DNA from: Streptomyces collinus
GTDB taxonomy: Bacteria > Actinomycetota > Actinomycetes > Streptomycetales > Streptomycetaceae
Direction of reading: 5' to 3'
NCBI RefSeq assembly: GCF_031348265.1
Contig: NZ_CP133771.1
Location: 6,262,001 to 6,326,000, forward strand
Length of the DNA: 64,000 bases
Shown: positions 33,778 to 40,522 of the stretch, one piece after another
Numbering within the stretch: position 1 is the first letter of the stretch
Layout: each line of letters begins with the position of its first letter
Notes under the pieces: model-generated
The model's database searches: none
The model's input: only the letters and a program-made list of their open reading frames with translations
What the model was told of the DNA's origin: nothing
Translations under genes and position numbers: made by a program

Positions 33778-34890
33778 GTGGACGTGCAGAAGAAGCTCGA
33801 CGAGATCGTCTCCGCGGTCTCCGGCGCCCGGTCCATGCCCATGTCGGCCTCGTGCGTGGTCAACCGCGCCGACCTGCTCGCGCTGCTGGAAGAGGTGCGC
33901 GCGGCGCTGCCCGACTCCCTCGCCCAGGCCCAGGAGCTGATCGGCGGCCGCGAGCAGATGGTCGAGCAGGCCCGCCACGAGGCCCAGCAGATCATCGAGA
34001 GCGCGCACGCCGAGCGGGGCTCGCTGATCTCCGGCACCGAGGTCGCCCGCCGCTCCCAGGCCGAGGCCGACCGGATCCTCGCCGAGGCCCGCCAGGAGGC
34101 CGAGGAGATCCGCGCCGAGGCCGACGAGTACGTCGACTCCAAGCTCGCCAACTTCGAGGTCGTCCTCACCAAGACCCTGGGCTCCGTCGGCCGCGGCCGC
34201 GAGAAGCTCCTGGGCACCGGCCCCGGCACCGACGAGCAGGGCTACGAGGACGAGGACGCCCCCGAGCGCAGCCACGACCCCGAGACCCAGCGCCGCAGCG
34301 CCGACGAGTACGTCGACGTCAAGCTGGGCGCCTTCGAGGCGGTCCTCGCCAAGACCCTGGAGGCCGTCGGCCGCGGCCGGCAGAAGCTGCACGGCCGGAT
34401 CGCCAGCGACGACCTCGGAGCCCTCGCCGACGACGCCAGCACCGTCCAGCACTCCAGCGACGCCGACTACCTCGCCGACCTGGCCGCCCTCGCGGACCAG
34501 AAGCCCCCGGCCGAGCGCCCCGCCCAGCAGCAGGACTACGCCCAGCCACAGCAGCCGGAGCCCGTGTACGGCTACCAGCAGCAGCCCGACCCCTACGGCG
34601 GCTACCCGCAGCAGGCCTACGCCGCTCAGCAGGATCCCTACGGCTACCAGCAGGCCGATCCGTACGCCTCCACCTCCGGCTACGCTCCGGCGGGAGGTGC
34701 CCCCTTCCAGGGCTACGACCCCCAGCAGGCCGCCTACGACCCGAACCAGGCCCAGCAGCAGCCCCAGCAGGCCTCCCCGGGGCAACAGGGCCACCAGGGA
34801 TACGCCCTCGACGAGACCAGTCTCTTCGACACCGGCATGATCAGCGCCGAGCAGTTGCGGGCCTACGAGCAGGGCCGGGGCCAGGGCTGA
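33778..34890 (+). CDS. DivIVA-like coiled-coil protein with duplicated motif and Q/Y-rich tail
   Basis: A 370-residue cytoplasmic protein. An N-terminal segment (MDVQKKLDEIVSAVSGARS, then NRADLLALLEEVRAALP) leads into a coiled coil (about 45-130) rich in AQAQELIGGREQMVEQARHEA and RSQAEADRILAEARQEAEEI, resembling DivIVA/cell-division-initiation proteins. A 32-residue block starting ADEYVD occurs twice, at about 115-146 and 175-206 (23 of 32 identical). The C-terminal 150 residues are Q, P, Y and G-rich, low-complexity. Inferred role: scaffold for cell-wall or polar growth complexes. Start is GTG at 33778. It sits between coaD and the rpmF operon. Confidence 0.82.
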   Translation: MDVQKKLDEIVSAVSGARSMPMSASCVVNRADLLALLEEVRAALPDSLAQAQELIGGREQMVEQARHEAQQIIESAHAERGSLISGTEVARRSQAEADRILAEARQEAEEIRAEADEYVDSKLANFEVVLTKTLGSVGRGREKLLGTGPGTDEQGYEDEDAPERSHDPETQRRSADEYVDVKLGAFEAVLAKTLEAVGRGRQKLHGRIASDDLGALADDASTVQHSSDADYLADLAALADQKPPAERPAQQQDYAQPQQPEPVYGYQQQPDPYGGYPQQAYAAQQDPYGYQQADPYASTSGYAPAGGAPFQGYDPQQAAYDPNQAQQQPQQASPGQQGHQGYALDETSLFDTGMISAEQLRAYEQGRGQG

Positions 34891-34898
34891 GGACCGGA

Positions 34899-34928
34899 TT
34901 GGGCCGACAGCGAAAGGTCCAGTATCCT
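34899..34928 (+). promoter_or_regulatory. Promoter of the DUF177-rpmF-rnc operon
   Basis: TTGGGC (34899-34904), an 18-nt spacer and TATCCT (34923-34928), about 80 bp upstream of the DUF177 gene. Reading from it covers DUF177, rpmF and rnc up to the tandem terminators. Confidence 0.6.
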
Positions 34929-35014
34929 GGCTCTTCGGTCGCGTGTACGTCCGCGATCAACGCTGCCCGGGAACACCGAAGGGCGGCGTCCCCGAGTTCT
35001 CACCGAAAGCAGGA

Positions 35015-35668
35015 ATGGCTCTGAACGCCCGCCTCGACCACCGCAACCCCCTCGTGTTCGACACACACGAGCTGGGCCGGCGGCCTGGTGCGCTGCAGCG
35101 CCTGACCCGCACGGTCGACGCTCCCAAGGACCTCGGTATCAAGGGAGTCATCGGAGTGCCGGAAGGCGCCCCGGTGGAGCTCGCACTCCGCCTGGAGTCG
35201 GTCATGGAAGGGGTGCTCGTCACAGGCACCGCCCGTGCCGCGGCCGAGGGGGAGTGCGTAAGGTGTCTGGAGCCGCTCGAGCAGGAGCTCGAAGCGGAGT
35301 TCCAGGAGATGTTCTCGTACCCTGACGCCGACGACCGGGGCCGCGTGATCGCGGAACCGGGCGACGACGCCGAGGACGACGAGGACAGGCTCTTCCTCGA
35401 GGACGGCTTGTTCGACCTCGAGCCCGTGCTGCGTGATGCGGTGGTGCTCGCACTGCCGATGCAGCCGGTGTGCCGGGAAGACTGCCCCGGTCTGTGCGCC
35501 GAATGCGGCGCACGGCTGGCGGACGACCCGGACCACCACCACGACGCCGTCGACATCCGTTGGGCGGCATTGCAGGGACTCGCCGGCACCATGAAGGACG
35601 GCGAGAAGGACGAGATGAGCGGCGGCGCGCCTCAGTCAGCACGCGCCGACGAGAAGCAGGAGAAGTAG
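35015..35668 (+). CDS. DUF177 (YceD-type) protein
   Basis: A 217-residue protein of the DUF177/YceD family, almost always found upstream of rpmF and linked to 23S rRNA maturation. It has GECVRCLEPLEQELEAEFQEMF and, further on, PVCREDCPGLCAECGARLADDPDHHH, giving cysteine motifs that probably bind zinc. The middle is very acidic (GDDAEDDEDRLFLEDG). The ATG at 35015 gives MALNARLDHRNPLVFDTHELGRRPG (in two parts), the family start. The tail is charged. The stop is 2 nt before the rpmF start. Confidence 0.92.
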   Translation: MALNARLDHRNPLVFDTHELGRRPGALQRLTRTVDAPKDLGIKGVIGVPEGAPVELALRLESVMEGVLVTGTARAAAEGECVRCLEPLEQELEAEFQEMFSYPDADDRGRVIAEPGDDAEDDEDRLFLEDGLFDLEPVLRDAVVLALPMQPVCREDCPGLCAECGARLADDPDHHHDAVDIRWAALQGLAGTMKDGEKDEMSGGAPQSARADEKQEK

Positions 35669-35670
35669 CC

Positions 35671-35844
35671 GTGGCTGTTCCGAAGCGGAAGATGTCGCGC
35701 AGCAACACGCGCCACCGCCGGTCGCAGTGGAAGGCTGCGGTCCCCACCCTGGTTGCGTGCGAGCGCTGCCACGAGCCCAAGCAGCAGCACATCGCGTGCC
35801 CGTCGTGCGGCACCTACAACAAGCGCCAGGTCCTCGAGGTCTGA
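35671..35844 (+). CDS. rpmF: 50S ribosomal protein L32
   Basis: A 57-residue ribosomal protein: MAVPKRKMSRSNTRHRRSQWK, then zinc-binding CERCH and CPSCGTYNKRQV, so the C+ form. It starts 2 nt after DUF177 with AGCAGGAGAAG as ribosome site. rnc follows closely. The DUF177-rpmF-rnc order is conserved in actinobacteria. Confidence 0.97.
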   Translation: MAVPKRKMSRSNTRHRRSQWKAAVPTLVACERCHEPKQQHIACPSCGTYNKRQVLEV

Positions 35845-35863
35845 GCGGCTGGTGAGAGGCACT

Positions 35864-36700
35864 GTGTCCACGCCTAAGAACAAGTCTTCCCGTGCGAGCG
35901 GGAGTGCTCCGGCGGACAACCAGGCCTCGTCCCACACGCTTCTGGAAGGGCGGCTCGGCTACCAGCTCGAGTCCGCCCTTCTGGTGCGCGCACTGACCCA
36001 CCGGTCGTACGCATACGAGAACGGCGGTCTGCCGACCAACGAGCGCCTGGAGTTCCTCGGGGACTCCGTCCTCGGCCTCGTTGTCACGGACACGCTGTAC
36101 CGCACCCACCCCGACCTCCCAGAAGGCCAGCTGGCCAAGCTGCGGGCCGCGGTGGTCAACTCGCGTGCGCTCGCCGAAGTGGGCCGCGGGCTCGACCTGG
36201 GCTCCTTCATCCGGCTCGGCCGGGGCGAAGAGGGCACGGGCGGCCGGGACAAGGCGTCCATCCTCGCCGACACGCTGGAAGCGGTGATCGGCGCGGTCTA
36301 CCTCGACCAGGGACTGGACTCGGCGGCGGAGCTGGTGCACCGCCTGTTCGACCCCCTGATCGAAAAGTCTTCGAACCTCGGAGCCGGCCTGGACTGGAAG
36401 ACCAGTCTCCAGGAGCTCACCGCGACCGAGGGGCTCGGCGTCCCCGAGTACCTGGTCACGGAGACAGGCCCCGACCACGAGAAGACCTTCACTGCTGCCG
36501 CCCGCGTCGGAGGCGTCTCGTACGGCACCGGCACCGGCCGCAGCAAGAAGGAGGCGGAGCAGCAGGCCGCCGAGTCCGCATGGCGGTCCATCCGGGCCGC
36601 GGCGGACGAGCGCGTCAAGGCGGCGAAGGCCGCCGAGGCGACGCAGACGGCAGCGGCTCAAGCCGCCCACACGGCCGTCGACGGCCCCGTCGACGGCTGA
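35864..36700 (+). CDS. rnc: Ribonuclease III (AbsB)
   Basis: A 278-residue double-strand-specific RNase. The signature ERLEFLGDSVLGLVV (from about residue 59) contains catalytic acids; a second set is DKASILADTLEAVIGA. The C-terminal dsRNA-binding domain ends in GRSKKEAEQQAAESAW, followed by an Ala-rich tail. In Streptomyces this is AbsB, a global regulator of antibiotic production and rRNA processing. The GTG at 35864 has GAGAGG 5 nt before it; GTG at 35852 is an alternative. Two tandem terminators follow. Confidence 0.95.
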   Translation: MSTPKNKSSRASGSAPADNQASSHTLLEGRLGYQLESALLVRALTHRSYAYENGGLPTNERLEFLGDSVLGLVVTDTLYRTHPDLPEGQLAKLRAAVVNSRALAEVGRGLDLGSFIRLGRGEEGTGGRDKASILADTLEAVIGAVYLDQGLDSAAELVHRLFDPLIEKSSNLGAGLDWKTSLQELTATEGLGVPEYLVTETGPDHEKTFTAAARVGGVSYGTGTGRSKKEAEQQAAESAWRSIRAAADERVKAAKAAEATQTAAAQAAHTAVDGPVDG

Positions 36701-36702
36701 CC

Positions 36703-36729
36703 GCTCGCCGCCCGCACCGGGCGGCGAGC
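36703..36729 (+). terminator. First of two tandem terminators after rnc
   Basis: A perfect 12-bp stem GCTCGCCGCCCG / CGGGCGGCGAGC with loop CAC, right after the rnc stop. Confidence 0.88.
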
Positions 36730-36740
36730 ACAGCGCACCC

Positions 36741-36771
36741 GAGCGCCCGCCCCTGCCCGGGGCGGGCGCTC
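36741..36771 (+). terminator. Second tandem terminator after rnc
   Basis: A perfect 13-bp stem GAGCGCCCGCCCC / GGGGCGGGCGCTC with a 5-nt loop, 11 bp after the first hairpin. Confidence 0.88.
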
Positions 36772-36805
36772 GCGTCATCCACACGTATGCGTGACGGGGG
36801 ACCCC

Positions 36806-37666
36806 ATGCCCGAGTTGCCCGAGGTCGAGGTCGTCCGGCGCGGTCTCGAGCGGTGGGTCGCCCACCGGACCGTCGCCGAGACCGAGGTGCGGCACCCGCG
36901 CGCCGTGCGCCGCCACCTCGCGGGCGCCGACGACTTCGCCCACCGCCTGAAGGGCCACCGCATCGGCGTCCCCAGCCGCCGCGGGAAGTACCTGTGGCTG
37001 CCCCTGGAGGACACGGACCAGTCGATCCTGGCCCACCTCGGCATGAGTGGCCAGCTCCTGGTCCAGCCGCACACGGCCCCGGACGAGAAGCACCTGCGCA
37101 TCCGCGTCCGCTTCACCGACGCCCTGGACACCGAACTCCGCTTCGTCGACCAGCGCACCTTCGGCGGCCTGTCGCTGCACGAGAACACCCCGGACGGCCT
37201 GCCCGACGTCATCGCGCACATCGCCCGCGACCCCCTGGACCCGCTCTTCGACGACGAGGCCTTCCACGGGGCGCTGCGCCGCAAGCGGTCCACGATCAAG
37301 CGGGCCCTGCTCGACCAGTCGCTGATCAGCGGCGTCGGCAACATCTACGCGGACGAGGCCCTGTGGCGCGCACGCATCCACTACGAGCGCCCCACCGCCA
37401 CCTTCACGCGCCCGCGCACCCTGATGCTCCTGGGGCATGTGCGGGACGTGATGAACGCGGCCCTCTCGGTCGGCGGCACCAGCTTCGACAGCCTGTACGT
37501 CAACGTCAACGGCGAGTCGGGCTACTTCGACCGGTCGCTCGACGCGTACGGCCGTGAGGACCTGCCCTGCCGGCGCTGCGGGACGCCCATGCGGCGGCGG
37601 CCGTGGATGAACCGGTCGAGCTACTACTGCCCGAAGTGCCAGCGGCCGCCGCGGATCACGCCCTAG
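36806..37666 (+). CDS. mutM: Formamidopyrimidine-DNA glycosylase (Fpg)
   Basis: A 286-residue base-excision repair enzyme that removes 8-oxoguanine. The catalytic start is MPELPEVEVVRRGLERW (Pro2 and Glu3 after Met removal), which fixes the ATG at 36806 over an upstream frame at 36791. LISGVGNIYADEALWRA is the helix-two-turn-helix, and the zinc finger is CRRCGTPM followed by YYCPKCQ at the C-terminus. Its 3' end overlaps the convergent HxlR gene by 11 bp. Confidence 0.96.
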   Translation: MPELPEVEVVRRGLERWVAHRTVAETEVRHPRAVRRHLAGADDFAHRLKGHRIGVPSRRGKYLWLPLEDTDQSILAHLGMSGQLLVQPHTAPDEKHLRIRVRFTDALDTELRFVDQRTFGGLSLHENTPDGLPDVIAHIARDPLDPLFDDEAFHGALRRKRSTIKRALLDQSLISGVGNIYADEALWRARIHYERPTATFTRPRTLMLLGHVRDVMNAALSVGGTSFDSLYVNVNGESGYFDRSLDAYGREDLPCRRCGTPMRRRPWMNRSSYYCPKCQRPPRITP

Positions 37667-38054
37667 CGGAGTCGTACCGCTCGCGCGCGGCCAGGACCTC
37701 GTCCATGCTGCCCTCCACGAAGTGGATCAGGGCGAGCAGCCGCTCTGTCACATCGCGCCCCAGCGGCGTCAGTTCGTAGTCGACCCGGGGCGGATTGGTC
37801 GGCTGGGCCTCGCGGTGGACCAGACCGTCGCGCTCCAGGGCGTGCAGCGTCTGGGACAGCATCTTCTCGCTCACCCCGTCGACGCGGCGGCGCAGCTCGT
37901 TGAAGCGCAGCGAGCCCTCGTACAGGGCGCCGAGCGCGAGGCCGCCCCAGCGGCCCGTGACGTGCTCCAGCGTGCCGCGCGACGGGCAGGCCTTGGCGAA
38001 CACGTTGTACGGGAGGTCGTCGAGCCCCTCCGCGAGCTCCTGGGTGGTGGTCAT
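37656..38054 (-). CDS. HxlR-family transcriptional regulator
   Basis: A 132-residue winged-helix regulator. The family pattern is visible: NVFAKACPSRGTLEHVTGRWG with the N-terminal Cys typical of redox- or electrophile-sensing members, then LRFNELRRRVDGVSEKMLSQTLHALERDGLVHRE and PPRVDYELTPLGR. It is convergent with mutM. The region 5' to it has no divergent partner; instead the CAP-domain gene points toward it. A 14-bp inverted repeat 35 bp upstream may be its operator. Targets are unknown. Confidence 0.92.
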   Translation of the reverse strand: MTTTQELAEGLDDLPYNVFAKACPSRGTLEHVTGRWGGLALGALYEGSLRFNELRRRVDGVSEKMLSQTLHALERDGLVHREAQPTNPPRVDYELTPLGRDVTERLLALIHFVEGSMDEVLAARERYDSARA

Positions 38055-38088
38055 ATGCCCAAGCCTACGCCAGCACAGCGCTAACCAA

Positions 38089-38121
38089 CAGAAGGCACTA
38101 ACCATGAGTTAGTGCCTTCTG
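38089..38121. promoter_or_regulatory. 14-bp inverted repeat upstream of the HxlR gene
   Basis: CAGAAGGCACTAAC / GTTAGTGCCTTCTG with loop CATGA. CTAACCA also occurs as a direct repeat at 38081-38087 and 38098-38104. By position it could be the HxlR operator or the terminator of the CAP-domain gene, which ends 19 bp to the right and is read leftward. Confidence 0.6.
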
Positions 38122-38139
38122 TGGATGCTCCAGGTCGCC

Positions 38140-39276
38140 CTAGTAGCCGAAGTTCTGGGTCCACCAGGGGCCGCCCGGGCCGAACTCGACACCGACGCCC
38201 AGCGTCTTGAAGTCGCAGTTCAGTATGTTCGCGCGGTGGCCGGGGCTGTTCATCCAGGCGTCCATCACGGCTGCGGCGTCGGCTTGGCCGCGGGCGATGT
38301 TCTCGCCGCCGAGGTTGGATATCCCGGCCTTCTCGGCCCGGTCCCACGGCGTGCGGCCGTCCGGGTCGGTGTGGTCGAAGAAGCCCCGCGCGTCCATGTC
38401 CTCGCTGTAGCTCTGGGCCAGACCGGTCAGGGCGCTGTTGGCGGCGACCGGGCTGCAGCCCACCTTGGCCCGCTCGTCGTTCACGAGGCTGAGCACCTGG
38501 GCCGCGGCGGCGGACTCGCCGGCCAGGGCGGCGGAGGCGCCGGGAGCCTTCGGAGCCTTGGTGGCCGTACGGGAGGGCGTGCTGTCCGGCTTCTCGCTCG
38601 GGGTGGACTCCGGCTTCTTCTCCGGGGTCTTCTCCGGGGTCTTCTCCTGCGTCTTCTCCGGCTTGTCCGGCGTCTTCGTCGGTGCGGCGGAGGACTTCGA
38701 GGCGGAGGGCGACGGGGAGCCGGAGCGCTCGGCGTCCCGGCTGGTGGACGTGTCGTCCCGGCTGTCGGCACTGCCGGAGGTGCCGCCCTGCTCGATCGGG
38801 GTGTTCGTCGGGGTGTCCCCGGCCTGGACCTTGTCGGCCCCGCCGCCTCCGCCGAGCTTGTAGTTGTCGAGGCCGGGCACGGCGCCGGTGGCGACCGCGA
38901 CCGTGCCGAGGGCGACGGCGGCGGAGACGCCGAGCAGGCCGGTGCGCATCGGCCGGGCGGTCTTCTTGCGGCGGCGGTGCGAACCCGAGCGGCGGGCGCC
39001 GCCGTCGGGGGTGAAGCCGTCGCTCGCGAAGGCGGCCGTCTCGCGGTAGCGGTCACCGGCGGCGGACCCCTCCGCCCCGAACAGGTAGGCCTCGCTCTTG
39101 GCGTAGGTGTGGGCGTACGCCTCCGGGTTCAGATAGGGCGCGATGCCCATCGTCGGGGCGTCGCCCGCGGTGGGGTACAGCGGATCGTGGCTCTCCGCGA
39201 AGCCGTCGGCGTGGGTGATTCCCGTGGCGCGGCCCGTGGCGGCGCGGCCGGCGTCGGAGCGTCGGTGGCGTCCCAT
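38140..39276 (-). CDS. Membrane-anchored CAP-domain (SCP/YkwD-like) protein
   Basis: A 378-residue protein. A 100-residue polar N-terminus, basic RRRKK, then a single hydrophobic segment at about 112-135 (TGLLGVSAAVALGTVAVATG) suggests a type II membrane protein with an outside C-terminus. A long Ser/Thr/Pro/Glu/Lys linker with repeated KTPEK units follows. The last 120 residues are a CAP domain: LSLVNDERAKVGCSPV, LAQSYSEDMDARGFFDHTDPDG, GGENIARG and MNSPGHRANILN with the conserved His and Glu. Function in bacteria is unknown. The ATG at 39276 has AGGAAGG upstream. Confidence 0.9.
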   Translation of the reverse strand: MGRHRRSDAGRAATGRATGITHADGFAESHDPLYPTAGDAPTMGIAPYLNPEAYAHTYAKSEAYLFGAEGSAAGDRYRETAAFASDGFTPDGGARRSGSHRRRKKTARPMRTGLLGVSAAVALGTVAVATGAVPGLDNYKLGGGGGADKVQAGDTPTNTPIEQGGTSGSADSRDDTSTSRDAERSGSPSPSASKSSAAPTKTPDKPEKTQEKTPEKTPEKKPESTPSEKPDSTPSRTATKAPKAPGASAALAGESAAAAQVLSLVNDERAKVGCSPVAANSALTGLAQSYSEDMDARGFFDHTDPDGRTPWDRAEKAGISNLGGENIARGQADAAAVMDAWMNSPGHRANILNCDFKTLGVGVEFGPGGPWWTQNFGY

Positions 39277-39437
39277 GTCCTGGCCTTCCTCGTCCTGGCG
39301 GTCGACTCGTCCTCGAGATCAACACCAAACTCACTCGATCGTGTGAGTTTCATATGAGATTCGTTGAGGGGGGACGGTACCGCATGGCGCAAGTGGAGGA
39401 AGTGCCCGGAGGGAGATTGGGCGGTTAGGTTGCAGTC

Positions 39438-39719
39438 ATGAGCGAGGATGTGCGATTGGTCGCCTGGGTGCGTGGACGCGTCCAAGGTGTGGGTTTCCGC
39501 TGGTTCACGCGGGCCAAGGCTCTGGAGATCGGCGGCCTGAGTGGCTTTGCTCTCAATTTGGGCGACGGGAGGGTCCAGGTGGTCGCCGAGGGCGGGCGCG
39601 AGGGCTGCGAGGGGCTCCTGGAGTGGCTCCAGAGTGACGACACGCCCGGCCGCGTGGACGGCGTCACCGAGATCTGGGACACACCGCGCGGGGGCTACGA
39701 CGGCTTCGCCATCCGCTGA
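39438..39719 (+). CDS. acyP: Acylphosphatase
   Basis: A 93-residue enzyme hydrolysing acyl phosphates. The phosphate-binding loop is GRVQGVGFRWFTR with the catalytic Arg, and the catalytic Asn lies in GFALNLGDGRVQVVAEG. It ends GGYDGFAIR. It lies upstream of smc, an arrangement common in actinobacteria, but is separated by a terminator-like hairpin and a small gene. Start ATG at 39438 is supported by family length. Confidence 0.95.
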   Translation: MSEDVRLVAWVRGRVQGVGFRWFTRAKALEIGGLSGFALNLGDGRVQVVAEGGREGCEGLLEWLQSDDTPGRVDGVTEIWDTPRGGYDGFAIR

Positions 39720-40097
39720 GCACGCCCGCCGGGCGGCCCCAGGGGTCGCCCGCGGACCCCTCGCGGGCGACCGCCCAGGACGGAAAGTCGCTGGTGATTG
39801 CCGAGAACCGCTTGCCTCGGCACGCTCCACCCGCGAAGATGATCGCCACGCCCCCAGGGCCCCGCAGAAGCCGCAGTACGGCCGTTCCAGGCCGCGCGTG
39901 CCCGGGCCGCCCCCAATACGGGGCGTGATCGTGTTGACCGTCAAACTTTTTGGTGAGACGCTGAAAGCCCCGCGCACCTTAGCTGTTTGGCATGGCTGAA
40001 CGGCAGCACAACTCCAGGCCCTGCCAAGACCGCGGGTGCGAATCCCTCACGACCCACACCGCAGCGGTCGGTCACGCATTGTGGAGGACCATCCATC
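39720..40097. other. Intergenic region between acyP and the small coiled-coil gene
   Basis: Holds the acyP terminator, then about 300 bp with no gene I can support. TTGACC at 39934-39939 followed by an AT-richer run (AAACTTTTTGG) marks a probable promoter area for the 40098 gene, but no clean -10 is seen. A tRNA-like T-arm stretch near 40035-40050 does not fold as a tRNA. Confidence 0.55.
39744..39772 (+). terminator. Terminator after acyP
   Basis: A perfect 11-bp stem GGTCGCCCGCG / CGCGGGCGACC with a 7-nt loop, 25 bp after the acyP stop. Confidence 0.75.
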
Positions 40098-40301
40098 ATG
40101 GCAAAGGCGCTTCTCGGTTACGTCGGCGGCTCCGACCCTCGACTCCTCGCCGAGATGCGACGGCTCCAGCAGCGCGTCCAGGACCTGGAATCCGAGCTCG
40201 GACGAATCCAGGCGGAGAACGAAGCGCTGACGGCTGCCGCTTCTCACGACAGGATCATGGAGAGCGTTGACGCACACCAGGCGGAGCCTGCGCTCACCTG
40301 A
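40098..40301 (+). CDS. Small coiled-coil protein of unknown function
   Basis: A 67-residue protein. MAKALLGYVGGSDPRLLAEMRR is followed by a heptad-repeat helix LQQRVQDLESELGRIQAENEAL, a clear short coiled coil, and an acidic C-terminus. GTGGAGGACC gives a strong ribosome site 10 nt before the ATG at 40098. Such a gene is known to me in this position in Streptomyces but has no assigned role. A good terminator with a pyrimidine-rich tail follows. An open frame extends upstream to 39987 without family-like content. Confidence 0.85.
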   Translation: MAKALLGYVGGSDPRLLAEMRRLQQRVQDLESELGRIQAENEALTAAASHDRIMESVDAHQAEPALT

Positions 40302-40373
40302 TCACTGCACCGCTCCACAACAGCACAGCAGTGGTTGGGCCGCCCGTCACAACCGCCTAGTTGTCTGAAGTGC

Positions 40374-40398
40374 AAGGGACGCCCTGTCGGCGTCCCTT
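40374..40398 (+). terminator. Terminator after the small coiled-coil gene
   Basis: A perfect 10-bp stem AAGGGACGCC / GGCGTCCCTT with a 5-nt loop, followed by CTTTCTTGCCTT, the most canonical terminator in the window. Confidence 0.92.
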
Positions 40399-40522
40399 CT
40401 TTCTTGCCTTGCTTGCCCCCGCATCCTTTCACCGTCTTTAACGTCTGATGTGCCCTGCGCGTTCAGCGGCGAAACCGTGGGTTCATGGAGTGAGACCGAC
40501 CCGGGCGGTAGAGTCCGGCGGC

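Noticed and set aside
39983..40062. A tRNA-like stretch with a T-arm-like GCGGG-TGCGAAT-CCCTC
   Set aside because: No acceptor or anticodon stem can be formed around it; only a partial T-arm match.
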